Assembly (NCBI GenBank): GCA_017399905.1
Contig: JAFQAR010000040.1
Coordinates: forward strand, 35,680-99,679
From: Bacteroidales bacterium
Lineage (GTDB): Bacteria; Bacteroidota; Bacteroidia; Bacteroidales; UBA932
Length of the DNA: 64,000 bases
Direction of reading: 5' to 3'
The notes under the pieces are model-generated. The model had not been told where the DNA came from. It searched no databases and saw only the letters and a program-made list of their open reading frames with translations. The position numbers were made by a program, and so were the translations under genes. Positions 19,650 through 28,658 of the stretch are shown here, piece by piece (the stretch's first letter is position 1; each line of letters starts with the position of its first letter).

Positions 19650-20798
19650 TTATTCAACGACCGAGAACCTGTAGACACAATGGCTGTAATACTTCTGTCC
19701 AGGCTCAAGATATGCAGAAGGCCATTCCGGCTTGTTAGGTGAATCCGGATATTTCTGGGTCTCGAGACAAAGACCTGCATGCTGTTCATATGTCACGCCG
19801 TTCTTTCCTACGCATGTACCATCAAGGAAGTTTCCGCTGTACACCTGGACACCTGGCTCGTTGGTAAGCACTTCAAGACAGATTCCTGTCGAAGGACATA
19901 CAACTTTTGCAAACACCTTCGTATCGTCACCATTTGTATTGAGACACCAGTTGTGGTCGAATCCGTTTCCGAACTTCACCTGTTCGAAATCAAAGTTCCG
20001 TATATCCTGACCAATTTCGTGAGTCTCTCTGAAGTCCATCGGAGTGCCCTCCACTTCAGCGATTTCACCTGTAGTCATATATGTATCGTCGACCGGAGTA
20101 TAAGTATCTGCATCTACATAAAGCACATGGTCGGTTATCGGCTGTGAAGGATCTCCCGATAGGTTGAAATACGAATGGTTGGTCATGTTCACTACCGTGG
20201 TCCTGTCGGTTTCAGCCTCGTAAACGATATCGATGGAGTTATCTGATGTGACAGTCATCGTCACAACAGCCTTCACTGCGCCAGGAAAGCCTGAGTCTCC
20301 ATCAGGAGAATCCATTGTGAGCACAAGAACCGAATCGCTCTTCTGCTCTGCAGAATAGACCTGATACTGCCAACCTTCCGGACCGCCGTGAAGACAATGT
20401 CCGAAATTGTTCTGAGGAAGCTGGATGACTTCACCGTTCACGGTTATGCGTCCCTGATCAAGCCTGTTGGCATAACGTCCGACTGAAGCGCCGAAATCGC
20501 TAGGCGTGTTCTCCTTGTCGATGTAGTTGAAAACGTTATCGAAGCCGAGAACCACATCCTTCATTTCCCCATTGCGGTCAGGAACCATTACAGAGACGAT
20601 CCGGCCGCCGAAATTGGTGACACAGACTTCCATTCCGGAAGGATTGACGAGCGTGTACAGAGCTGTGGTCTTGTCCCCCACCTGCGCTACAAAACGTTCC
20701 GGATCGAGTCCCGAAAGAGTCGTTTCCGGTGCTGGCGCACAAGCATGCACCGCAGCTGCTGCAACTGCGAGCATCATCGTTTTAAAGATGGCATTCAT
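19650..20798 (-). CDS. galM: Aldose 1-epimerase (galactose mutarotase-like) lipoprotein
   Basis: A 382-residue member of the GalM family, which interconverts anomers of aldoses. The conserved NRLDQGRITVNGEVIQLPQNN, catalytic-histidine segment TNHSYFNLSG and the C-terminal QVYSGNF and EQHAGLCLETQ stretches are present. The N-terminus ends in AVHAC, a lipobox-like site, so the protein is probably a periplasmic lipoprotein, unlike the cytoplasmic E. coli enzyme. First gene of the arabinose operon; in this setting it likely acts on arabinose before uptake. Confidence 0.92.
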   Translation of the reverse strand: MNAIFKTMMLAVAAAAVHACAPAPETTLSGLDPERFVAQVGDKTTALYTLVNPSGMEVCVTNFGGRIVSVMVPDRNGEMKDVVLGFDNVFNYIDKENTPSDFGASVGRYANRLDQGRITVNGEVIQLPQNNFGHCLHGGPEGWQYQVYSAEQKSDSVLVLTMDSPDGDSGFPGAVKAVVTMTVTSDNSIDIVYEAETDRTTVVNMTNHSYFNLSGDPSQPITDHVLYVDADTYTPVDDTYMTTGEIAEVEGTPMDFRETHEIGQDIRNFDFEQVKFGNGFDHNWCLNTNGDDTKVFAKVVCPSTGICLEVLTNEPGVQVYSGNFLDGTCVGKNGVTYEQHAGLCLETQKYPDSPNKPEWPSAYLEPGQKYYSHCVYRFSVVE

Positions 20799-20829
20799 TG
20801 TATGATTATCAGTATTTAGTGTCCGGCTA

Positions 20830-20837
20830 CAAATTTA
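20830..20837 (-). promoter_or_regulatory. Promoter -7 box of the arabinose operon
   Basis: TAAATTTG on the minus strand, 31 bases before the galM ATG. The candidate AraR palindrome starts 15 bases upstream, where the -33 element would be, a good position for repression. Confidence 0.6.
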
Positions 20838-20852
20838 ACAATCTTTTTTAAT

Positions 20853-20869
20853 AGTGTATCATTTACACT
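20853..20869. promoter_or_regulatory. Candidate AraR operator
   Basis: Inverted repeat AGTGTA-N5-TACACT in the only promoter region of the operon that encodes AraR. No second copy was noticed elsewhere in the window. The assignment to AraR is inference from position and symmetry. Confidence 0.5.
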
Positions 20870-20897
20870 TATCTTTTTTTTCACTGATACACAACAA

Positions 20898-20925
20898 AAG
20901 ACCGCGCCCTGATGGGTGCGGTCTT
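20898..20925 (-). terminator. Terminator of the transketolase gene
   Basis: Twelve-base arms (20898-20909 and 20914-20925, one G-T pair) with a 4-base loop, 20 bases after the tkt stop. On the minus strand the hairpin ends in a short T-rich tail. Confidence 0.8.
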
Positions 20926-20945
20926 AATATCTGTCGGAAGAAGGT

Positions 20946-22961
20946 TTAGAACATTGCCTTCACCTGATTGTATACATTCTGCGCCGTAAACCCGAGCTTT
21001 TCGTCAAGCACCTTGTATGGAGCCGAGAATCCGAAACTCTCCAGGCCGAACACCTTGCCGTTGCATCCTACAAGTCCCTGAAGGTTGACAGGCAGACCTG
21101 CCGTAAGACCGAAGATCTTTGCGCCACAAGGAAGGACAGACTGCTGATACTCGGCCGGCTGTGTCCTGAAGAGGCCTTCAGAAGGGCAGCTGACGATGCG
21201 TACCTTGAGTCCGTCTTCACGAAGGAGAGCCGCACCTGCAACCAATGTGGAAACCTCAGAACCTGATGCCACGAGGATAACGTCAGGATCCTCATCAGAA
21301 CCCGCAACCACATAAGCTCCCTTTTCAGCCTGGGTATAGTCTGTACCATCAGGAAGCTGCTCGATGTTCTGACGCGAGAAGATGAGAGCTGTAGGCGTGT
21401 CGACATTCTCCATCGCCATCTTCCAGCACTGTGTAGTCTCCTCTGAATCAGCAGGACGGAGAACAAGAACGGAATTCTTGCCGTGATGGTTCTTGAGCTT
21501 CTCCATCAGACGGATCTGTGCCTCCTGCTCTACAGGTTCATGGGTAGGTCCGTCCTCGCCTACGCGGAATGCATCATGAGTCCATATGAACTTGACAGGA
21601 AGTTCCATAAGCGCAGCCATTCGTACCGCAGGCTTCATGTAGTCAGAGAACACGAAGAATGTACCGCAAGCCGCAATCACACCACCGTGAAGGGCCATAC
21701 CTATACAGCAGCATGCCATAGTCAGCTCCGCCACACCGGCCTGGAAGAAGGCACCGCTGAAATCTCCCGGAACGAAAGACGTCGTCATCTTGAGGAAGCC
21801 GTCAGTCTTGTCGGAATTGGAAAGGTCTGCAGACGCACATATCATGTTAGGTACCTGCTGGGCAAGCTGGCTGAGAACGGCAGCAGATGCGTTTCTTGTC
21901 GCATCACCAGCCTTCTGCTTTACTGCAGTCCAGTCCACCTTAGGAGCATTGCCGCTGAACCACTCCGCCTGAGCAGCAGCCTTTTCAGGATTTTCAGCCG
22001 CCCATGCCTTCTCTTCAGCATGACGGTCCGCAACTATAGCCTTGAGTTCCTCAGCACGCCTTGCGTAAAGATCCTTCACTTCGTCGAAGATCACGAAAGG
22101 ATTTTCAGGATCACCGCCGAGATTAACGACCGTATTCCTGAATGCATCTCCACCGAGAGGTGCACCATGAGTCTTGCAGTTGCGCTCATATGAACTGTTG
22201 TCGGCTTTCCTGGCACCCTTGCCCATGACGCATTTTCCGATGATGAGGACAGGTCGTCCTGTAACCGCTTTCGCCTCATCGAGGGCGGCGCGGATCTGAC
22301 CGCAGTCATTTCCGTTGATGGTAATGACATGCCAGCCCCACGCGCGATACTTCATTGCCGTATCTTCAGACATGACATCGCCACATTCCGTCGAAAGCTG
22401 GATGTCATTGGAATCGTAGAACATCACGAGATTGTCCAGTCCGAGATGACCGGCTATGCGGCCGGCACCCTGTGAAATCTCCTCCTGTATTCCGCCGTCC
22501 GAGATATAGGCATATATGGTTTCCTTAGAGAAAGTAGGATTTGAGGTACGTGCAGCAAGGAATTTTGCAGCGATGGCAGCACCTACAGCGAAGACATGAC
22601 CCTGTCCGAGAGGTCCTGACGTATTTTCGATTCCGCGGAGGATGTCCACCTCAGGATGGCCCGGAGTCGGAGAGCCCCACTGACGGAGCTGCTGAAGTTC
22701 ATCAAGTCCGAATTTTCCTGCAAGGGCAAGCTGGGCATAAAGCATCGGTGCCATATGTCCGGGATCGAGGAAGAAACGGTCTCTTCCTTCCCACTTCGGA
22801 TTTTCAGGGTCGTACTGAAGGTATTCCGAATAAAGTACATTGATGAAGTCAGCTCCACCCATGGCACCACCCGGATGTCCGGACTTCGCCTTTTCCACCA
22901 TTGAAGCTGCCAGGATCCTTATATTGTCGGCAGCCAGATTCATTACTCTAATGTCATTCAT
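20946..22961 (-). CDS. tkt: Transketolase
   Basis: A 671-residue thiamine-diphosphate enzyme of full length. Motifs: HPGGAMGGADFINVLY near the N-terminus, GPLGQGHVFAVGAAIA, the DGGIQEEISQGA diphosphate/magnesium motif, and THDAFRVGEDGPTHEPVEQ in the pyrimidine domain. Moves two-carbon units in the cytoplasmic pentose-phosphate pathway. Its own unit, between the arabinose operon and the xylan operon, so it likely serves the xylulose 5-phosphate made by both. The upstream gap 22962-23183 has only a weak -7 match on this strand. Confidence 0.97.
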   Translation of the reverse strand: MNDIRVMNLAADNIRILAASMVEKAKSGHPGGAMGGADFINVLYSEYLQYDPENPKWEGRDRFFLDPGHMAPMLYAQLALAGKFGLDELQQLRQWGSPTPGHPEVDILRGIENTSGPLGQGHVFAVGAAIAAKFLAARTSNPTFSKETIYAYISDGGIQEEISQGAGRIAGHLGLDNLVMFYDSNDIQLSTECGDVMSEDTAMKYRAWGWHVITINGNDCGQIRAALDEAKAVTGRPVLIIGKCVMGKGARKADNSSYERNCKTHGAPLGGDAFRNTVVNLGGDPENPFVIFDEVKDLYARRAEELKAIVADRHAEEKAWAAENPEKAAAQAEWFSGNAPKVDWTAVKQKAGDATRNASAAVLSQLAQQVPNMICASADLSNSDKTDGFLKMTTSFVPGDFSGAFFQAGVAELTMACCCIGMALHGGVIAACGTFFVFSDYMKPAVRMAALMELPVKFIWTHDAFRVGEDGPTHEPVEQEAQIRLMEKLKNHHGKNSVLVLRPADSEETTQCWKMAMENVDTPTALIFSRQNIEQLPDGTDYTQAEKGAYVVAGSDEDPDVILVASGSEVSTLVAGAALLREDGLKVRIVSCPSEGLFRTQPAEYQQSVLPCGAKIFGLTAGLPVNLQGLVGCNGKVFGLESFGFSAPYKVLDEKLGFTAQNVYNQVKAMF

Positions 22962-23054
22962 AGTATGATGTTTTAATCTGTTTCAGTCATGAAATTCCTG
23001 CGAATTTAATCAAATAAATCAAGACTTCAAACGATGTTACATTTCTGACATCTT

Positions 23055-23099
23055 ATGTGTTTATTTTGACACATGATGTTCTAAAATCTAAACATCATG
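23055..23099. promoter_or_regulatory. Two overlapping inverted repeats in the tkt/xylan-operon gap, possible operators
   Basis: ATGTGT (23055-23060) and ACACAT (23069-23074) form one palindrome. CATGATGTT (23072-23080) and AACATCATG (23091-23099) form a second with a 10-base spacer. ACACATGA recurs at 23103-23110. They lie between divergent promoters for tkt and the xylan operon. The binding protein is unknown; the hybrid sensor is one candidate. Confidence 0.4.
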
Positions 23100-23115
23100 A
23101 AACACATGATAAAGT

Positions 23116-23144
23116 TGAAACTGCATATATTTGATTAACTTTGT
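23116..23144 (+). promoter_or_regulatory. Promoter of the glucuronoxylan operon (-33 TTG and -7 TAACTTTG)
   Basis: TTG at 23116-23118 and TAACTTTG at 23137-23144 are 18 bases apart, close to the Bacteroidetes -33/-7 consensus. The start codon follows 40 bases later. AACACTAAAA lies in the leader at 23166-23175. Confidence 0.65.
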
Positions 23145-23183
23145 AATGTTAACAGGAAAACGGAAAACACTAAAACACATACC

Positions 23184-24593
23184 ATGTCACAGAACAACAA
23201 TGCGAATAAAGCCAAAGGCTTTTACAAACTGTCTTGGCTGCAGAGAGTAGGTTTCGGAGCAGGAGACCTTGCACAGAACCTGATCTATCAGACCGTCAGC
23301 ATGTATCTGCTGATATTTTACACGAACGTTTACGGCCTCGACCCGGCAGTAGCGGCAGTCATGTTCCTGATCGTCAGGATAATAGACGTAATATGGGACC
23401 CTCTTGTAGGAGCATTTGTAGACAAGAGCAATCCGAAATGGGGAAAATACCGCACCTATCTCGTGCTCGGAGGACTTCCTCTTACCGGCTTTGCGATTCT
23501 CTGCTTCTGGAACGGATTCTCAGGATCCCTCCTCTACGCCTATGTGACCTATGTAGGACTTTCGATGTGCTACACTCTTATCAACGTCCCTTACGGAGCA
23601 TTGAATTCATCGCTCACAAGAGACACTGACGAAATAACAAGGCTCACATCCACAAGAATGTTCATGGCAAACTTAGGAGGTCTTGCCGTATCATACGGAA
23701 TCCCTATGCTTGTGGCTTCTCTTTCTCCTGACGGAAAGATGGAATCGGCCGAAGCAGGAAACGCATGGTTCGTGACCATGCTCATCTATGCCCTTGCCGG
23801 TTTCGCCCTCCTCGTCTTCTGCTTCTCGCAGACAAAGGAAAGGGTCGTCCTCGACAAATCCGCAACTGAAAAGGTGAAGGTATCGGACCTGTGGATGGAG
23901 TTCGTCCACAACAAGCCTCTGAGGGTTCTTGCCTTCTTCTTCATCACTGCATTCGCAATGATGGCGATAGGAAACTCAGCCGGCTCATACTACATGATCT
24001 ACAACGTCAAGGCCGAGAACATGATGCCTTACTTCATGGCATTGGGATCGATTCCTGCATTCATCTTCATGCCGATGGTGCCTGCCATCAAGAGAAAGAT
24101 CGGAAAGAAGAACATGTTCTATGTATTCCTTACCATCGCAATCGTCGGAATGGGACTGCTCTATGCGGTATCGGTGATTCCTGCCCTCAACGACCAGATA
24201 TGGCTCGTATTTGTAGCTCAGTTCGTCAAGTCAACAGGTGTGATCGTGGCGACTGGATACATGTGGGCACTTGTCCCTGAGGTCGTTTCATATGGCGAAT
24301 ACACTCACGGAAAACGAATCTCAGGCATCGTGAACGCCCTCACGGGAATATTCTTCAAGGCCGGAATGGCCCTTGGAGGTGTAGTTCCAGGACTCGTACT
24401 GGCATTTGTAGGATTCAACAAGGACCTTCCTGTACAGTCAGAATTCGCGGAACAGGGTATCCTCTGGCTCGTCGCAGTCATCCCGGCCATCCTTCTTGTC
24501 CTTGCCATGTTCATCATTTCAAAATATGAACTTGAAGACGACGTCATTGACAAGATAAACATGGAAATCGAAGAAAGAGCAAAGAATGCATAA
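23184..24593 (+). CDS. GPH-family (MFS) sugar transporter, probable xylo-oligosaccharide/aldouronate importer
   Basis: A 469-residue protein with 12 predicted membrane helices. Features of the glycoside-pentoside-hexuronide:cation symporter family: [48 protein letters not shown] and [12 protein letters not shown]. First gene of an operon with GH10, GH43 and GH67 enzymes, so xylo-oligosaccharides or 4-O-methylglucuronyl-xylo-oligosaccharides are the likely cargo. It partly fills the uptake role that SusC/SusD would normally have, at the inner membrane. Confidence 0.9.
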   Translation: MSQNNNANKAKGFYKLSWLQRVGFGAGDLAQNLIYQTVSMYLLIFYTNVYGLDPAVAAVMFLIVRIIDVIWDPLVGAFVDKSNPKWGKYRTYLVLGGLPLTGFAILCFWNGFSGSLLYAYVTYVGLSMCYTLINVPYGALNSSLTRDTDEITRLTSTRMFMANLGGLAVSYGIPMLVASLSPDGKMESAEAGNAWFVTMLIYALAGFALLVFCFSQTKERVVLDKSATEKVKVSDLWMEFVHNKPLRVLAFFFITAFAMMAIGNSAGSYYMIYNVKAENMMPYFMALGSIPAFIFMPMVPAIKRKIGKKNMFYVFLTIAIVGMGLLYAVSVIPALNDQIWLVFVAQFVKSTGVIVATGYMWALVPEVVSYGEYTHGKRISGIVNALTGIFFKAGMALGGVVPGLVLAFVGFNKDLPVQSEFAEQGILWLVAVIPAILLVLAMFIISKYELEDDVIDKINMEIEERAKNA

Positions 24594-24594
24594 C

Positions 24595-25683
24595 ATGAAG
24601 AAGATACTTGCATTTGGAATCATCGGCATCCTCGCATCATGCGGTACGCCTGAGGAGCCCGGCCTCAAAGACATTTTTGAAGACCACTTCTATATCGGAG
24701 CGGCTTTGAATGAAGCTGAGATCACAGGCAGGGACACTGCCGGTGTGGAAACGATTATCAGGAACTTCAATTCCATCGTTGCCGAAAACTGCATGAAGTC
24801 GGAGGTCATACATCCTGCAGAAGATGTATACGACTTCACTCTTTCCGACAAGTTCGTCGAATTCGGAGAAAAGAACGGAATGTTCATCATCGGTCACTGC
24901 CTCGTATGGCACTCTCAGCTTGCGAAGTGGTTCCCATATGACGATGAAGGCAATTATGTGACTCCGGAGGTCCTTAAAGCCAGGTTGAAGGAGCACATCA
25001 CCACCATAGTATCCCGCTATAAAGGACGCGTACACGGATGGGATGTAGTTAACGAAGCCATAGTGGAGGACGGTTCCTACAGGAAGAGTCCGTTCTACGA
25101 GATTCTCGGCGAAGATTTCATCCCTCTGGCATTCCGATACGCCCATGAAGCGGATCCTGATGCAGAACTCTACCTCAACGACTACGGAATGAACGTGCCC
25201 GGCAGGCGTGAAGCCTACGTGAAGCTCATAAACAGGCTCAAGGAGCTCGGCCTGCGCATAGATGCAGTCGGAATGCAGGGCCATATGGGCATGGACTATC
25301 CTGACATGGCTGAATTCGAGGAAAGCCTCCTCGCATTTGCCGGAACAGGATGCAATGTCATGATCACCGAGTGGGAGATGTCCGCCCTTCCTACCGTCAA
25401 GTCCGGAGCCGAGGTAAGCGACACCGTGACATTCCGGGCTTCAATGAATCCGTATCCAGACGGACTGCCGGCGGAAGTGTCGGCTGTGTGGAATGAGAGG
25501 ATGAAGTCATTCATGGATCTGTTCATCAGACATTCCGATGTCGTGACACGCGTGACCACCTGGGGCGTCAGCGACGACGATTCATGGAAGAACGACTGGC
25601 CGATGAAGGGACGCGTGGAATACCCTCTCCTTTTTGACCGCAATCTCCAGCCTAAACCATTCCTTAATGAATATTTAAAATAA
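24595..25683 (+). CDS. Endo-1,4-beta-xylanase, GH10, lipoprotein
   Basis: A 362-residue enzyme with a lipoprotein signal ([12 protein letters not shown]), so probably outer-membrane anchored. GH10 TIM barrel: [25 protein letters not shown], acid/base Glu154 in WDVVNEAI, and nucleophile Glu259 in MITEWEM (the usual ITELD/ITEMD is altered after the glutamate). The start at 24595 (MKKILAFG) begins one base after the transporter's stop; an in-frame ATG nine bases earlier would overlap it. Cleaves the xylan backbone. A roughly 30-residue insertion after the nucleophile (about 270-300) fits common GH10 loop variation. Confidence 0.95.
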   Translation: MKKILAFGIIGILASCGTPEEPGLKDIFEDHFYIGAALNEAEITGRDTAGVETIIRNFNSIVAENCMKSEVIHPAEDVYDFTLSDKFVEFGEKNGMFIIGHCLVWHSQLAKWFPYDDEGNYVTPEVLKARLKEHITTIVSRYKGRVHGWDVVNEAIVEDGSYRKSPFYEILGEDFIPLAFRYAHEADPDAELYLNDYGMNVPGRREAYVKLINRLKELGLRIDAVGMQGHMGMDYPDMAEFEESLLAFAGTGCNVMITEWEMSALPTVKSGAEVSDTVTFRASMNPYPDGLPAEVSAVWNERMKSFMDLFIRHSDVVTRVTTWGVSDDDSWKNDWPMKGRVEYPLLFDRNLQPKPFLNEYLK

Positions 25684-25695
25684 TACAATACAGAT

Positions 25696-26673
25696 ATGAA
25701 GACACCTAAAAGATACCTTGTTCCTGCCGACTATATGGCAGACCCTTCCGTTCACGTGTGGGACGGCAGATTATACATCTATCCTTCGCATGACTGGGAA
25801 TCCGGTATCCCTGAAAACGACAACGGAGACCATTTCAACATGAAGGACTATCACGTATTCAGCCTCAACGGCGATGACCCTATGACTGCTGAAGTCATAG
25901 ATCACGGAAAGGTACTTGACACTGACGACATTCCGTGGGCAGGACGTCAGCTCTGGGACTGTGATGTCGCAAGAAAGGACGGAAAGTACTACATGTACTT
26001 CCCTCTCAAGGACAGGAACGACATCTTCCGCCTTGGCGTCGCAATAAGCGACTCTCCTGAAGGCCCGTTCATTCCTCAGCCGGATCCGGTAAGGGGTAGT
26101 TACAGCATCGACCCTGCAATCCTTGAGGAGGATGGAAAGTATTATATGTATTTCGGAGGTCTTTGGGGAGGCCAGCTGCAGAGATACAAGGACAACAAGG
26201 CTCTTGAGAGCGCATATCTTCCGGAGGGCAAGGAGGCAGGACTTCCAGCCCGCGTGGTGCGCCTGAGCGACGACATGCTCGGATTCGCGGAAGAACCAAG
26301 ACCTGTAGTCGTTGTTGACGAAGAGGGAAAGCCTCTTACCGCTGACAACCCTTACCGCTTCTTCGAAGCATCATGGATGCACAAATACAATGGTAAATAT
26401 TATTTCAGCTACTCGACCGGAGACACCCATTACCTCTGCTATGCGATAGGCGACAATCCTTACGGACCATTCACATTCAAGGGAGTTATCCTTACTCCAG
26501 TAGTGGGCTGGACCACTCATCATTCGATAGTGGAATACGGCGGCAAGTGGTGGCTTTTCCACCATGACAGCGTTCCTTCAGGTGGCCTCACATGGCTGCG
26601 CAGCCTGAAAGTATGTGAACTCAAATACAACGAAGACGGTACTATCCAGACTATAGAGGGTACAGATGAATAA
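25696..26673 (+). CDS. GH43 beta-xylosidase/alpha-L-arabinofuranosidase, cytoplasmic
   Basis: A 325-residue five-bladed propeller enzyme without a signal peptide. Expected acidic residues: the Asp in YMADPSVHVWDG, the pKa-modulating Asp in SYSIDPAILEEDGKYYMYF and the acid Glu in RFFEASWMHKYNGKYYF. Such cytoplasmic Bacteroidetes GH43 enzymes (probably subfamily 1) act on imported xylo-oligosaccharides. Ends by overlapping the GH67 start by 8 bases, which indicates tight co-expression. Xylosidase versus arabinofuranosidase activity cannot be decided from sequence. Confidence 0.9.
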   Translation: MKTPKRYLVPADYMADPSVHVWDGRLYIYPSHDWESGIPENDNGDHFNMKDYHVFSLNGDDPMTAEVIDHGKVLDTDDIPWAGRQLWDCDVARKDGKYYMYFPLKDRNDIFRLGVAISDSPEGPFIPQPDPVRGSYSIDPAILEEDGKYYMYFGGLWGGQLQRYKDNKALESAYLPEGKEAGLPARVVRLSDDMLGFAEEPRPVVVVDEEGKPLTADNPYRFFEASWMHKYNGKYYFSYSTGDTHYLCYAIGDNPYGPFTFKGVILTPVVGWTTHHSIVEYGGKWWLFHHDSVPSGGLTWLRSLKVCELKYNEDGTIQTIEGTDE

Positions 26674-28615
26674 ATTCAAAGTGTGTGTTATTTCAATGCT
26701 TGCCATTGTCAGTTGCTCAAAGCCGATTGACAATGGCAATGCTTTATGGCTTCCCGAAGGAACACCTGAAGTCAATGCAGAGGTAGTCCTGGATGAAGGA
26801 CTTGACCTCAAGAATGACGGATTCATCATCAGGGACACTCCGGACGGAAGAAAGATTATGGCAAGGACCGTAACAGGAGCCATGTACGGAACCTATGCCC
26901 TGCAGCGTATGGAAAGGACAGGAAAGGCGGAAGGCCCCCTGGACCTTCGCGAAGAGCCTTCTTTCGAGAGAAGGATCCTCAATCATTGGGACAATCTTGA
27001 CAATACCGTGGAAAGAGGCTATGCCGGATGGTCCATATGGCACTGGGGAGAGCCTGTCCCTGTGGACCTGATAAAGGAATATGCCCGTCTGAATGCATCT
27101 GTAGGCATCAACGGAAGCGTTCTGAATAATGTCAACGCAACTCCGGAGATACTGAGCACGGAAAAGCTCGAAAGAGTCGCAGAGATAGCGGACATCATGC
27201 GTCCATATGGAATCAGGGTTTACCTATCGGTCAACTTTTCTTCTCCGGCAGCTCTCGGAGGCCTTGCTACATCCGACCCTCTCGTGCCGGAAGTCGCAGA
27301 ATGGTGGAAAGACAAGGCGGCTGAGATCTACGGACTTATTCCCGACTTCGGAGGCTTCCTCGTGAAGGCAAATTCAGAAGGACTTCCCGGACCTCAGGAC
27401 TTCGGCCGCACTCATGCGGACGGTGCAAACATGCTTGCAGACGCCCTCAGGCCATACGACGGCATCGTAATGTGGAGAGCCTTCGTATATTCACCGAAAA
27501 GTTCTGACAGGGCCTGCCAGGCTTATGACGAGTTCGCTCCTCTTGACGGACAGTTCAGAGACAACGTCATCATCCAGATAAAGAACGGTCCTGTCGACTT
27601 CCAGCCTCGCGAACCGTTCAGTCCTCTTTTCGGACATATGCCGAACACACAGATGATGGCAGAGCTGCAGATCACACAGGAGTATCTCGGTTTCTCGAAT
27701 CATCTGGTATACCTTCTTCCTCTTTTCAAGGAATGTCTGGACAGCGACACGTACTGCAAAGGTCCCGGATCGACAATCGCAGCCATCACGACAGGAAAGA
27801 CTTATCCTGATGCATACAGGACGACAGCAATCGCCGGAGTGGCCAACATAGGACGCGATGAAAACTGGTGCGGGCATCATTTCGCACAGTCATCATGGTA
27901 CGGATTCGGCCGCATGGCCTGGGACTGCAGCCTTTCTTCGGAAGAAATAGCAAGAGAATGGATAATGCAGACCTTCACCTCAGATCCCGGATTCGTCGGG
28001 CCGGTACTTGAAATGATGATGTCATCCAGGGAGGCGGCGGTCGATTATATGATGCCGCTCGGACTCCATCACATCTTTGCATGGGGACATCATTATGGTC
28101 CCGAACCTTGGTGCGAGATACCAGGAGCGAGAGCCGACTGGCTTCCCAAGTACTATCACAAGGCAGACGCAGCAGGTGTAGGCTTTGACAGGACACGTTC
28201 CGGAAGCGGTAACGTGGACCAGTACCATGAACCTCTCGCAAGCATCTACAACGACATCAGTACCTGTCCTGAAGAACTGCTCCTGTGGTTCCATCACACG
28301 CCATGGGACCACACGATGTCTTCCGGCAGGACTCTCTGGGATGAGCTTTGCCACAGATACGACCGAGGGATAAGGACGGTTCAGAGCTACATCTGTACAT
28401 GGGAGGAGATGCGCCCGTTCGTGGACCGGAAGCGTTGGGAGGAAGTGAAAGCAAAGCTTGAGATCCAGGAAAGCGACTCAAGATGGTGGCGCGACGCATG
28501 CGTGCAGTATTTCCAGGAATTCTCAGGGATGGAGATTCCGTCTGACGTATCACAGCCGGAAAGGCCTCTCGAAGAGCTGAAGAAGATCAAGCTCGACATG
28601 ACTCATCACAATTGA
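26666..28615 (+). CDS. Alpha-glucuronidase, GH67, lipoprotein
   Basis: A 649-residue enzyme with a lipoprotein signal (MLAIVSCSKP, lipid Cys17). Removes 4-O-methyl-D-glucuronic acid from the non-reducing end of xylo-oligosaccharides. Typical GH67 segments: RRILNHWDNLDNTVERGYAG, GFLVKANSEGLPGPQDFGRTHADGANMLA, VIIQIKNGPVDFQPREP, and NENWCGHHFAQSSWYGFGRMAWD. Length is close to the usual 670-700. Last gene of the xylan operon; the released glucuronate feeds the UxaC-UxuB-UxuA route. Confidence 0.96.
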   Translation: MNKFKVCVISMLAIVSCSKPIDNGNALWLPEGTPEVNAEVVLDEGLDLKNDGFIIRDTPDGRKIMARTVTGAMYGTYALQRMERTGKAEGPLDLREEPSFERRILNHWDNLDNTVERGYAGWSIWHWGEPVPVDLIKEYARLNASVGINGSVLNNVNATPEILSTEKLERVAEIADIMRPYGIRVYLSVNFSSPAALGGLATSDPLVPEVAEWWKDKAAEIYGLIPDFGGFLVKANSEGLPGPQDFGRTHADGANMLADALRPYDGIVMWRAFVYSPKSSDRACQAYDEFAPLDGQFRDNVIIQIKNGPVDFQPREPFSPLFGHMPNTQMMAELQITQEYLGFSNHLVYLLPLFKECLDSDTYCKGPGSTIAAITTGKTYPDAYRTTAIAGVANIGRDENWCGHHFAQSSWYGFGRMAWDCSLSSEEIAREWIMQTFTSDPGFVGPVLEMMMSSREAAVDYMMPLGLHHIFAWGHHYGPEPWCEIPGARADWLPKYYHKADAAGVGFDRTRSGSGNVDQYHEPLASIYNDISTCPEELLLWFHHTPWDHTMSSGRTLWDELCHRYDRGIRTVQSYICTWEEMRPFVDRKRWEEVKAKLEIQESDSRWWRDACVQYFQEFSGMEIPSDVSQPERPLEELKKIKLDMTHHN

Positions 28616-28633
28616 TTTTTCAGGATAGTTTCT

Positions 28634-28641
28634 TAAATTTG
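28634..28641 (+). promoter_or_regulatory. Promoter -7 box for the esterase-to-VOC operon
   Basis: TAAATTTG, a perfect TAnnTTTG match, 17 bases before the ATG at 28659. It separates this five-gene unit from the xylan operon, although read-through is possible because no hairpin was seen. Confidence 0.55.
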
Positions 28642-28658
28642 CATATTATAGACAAAAT

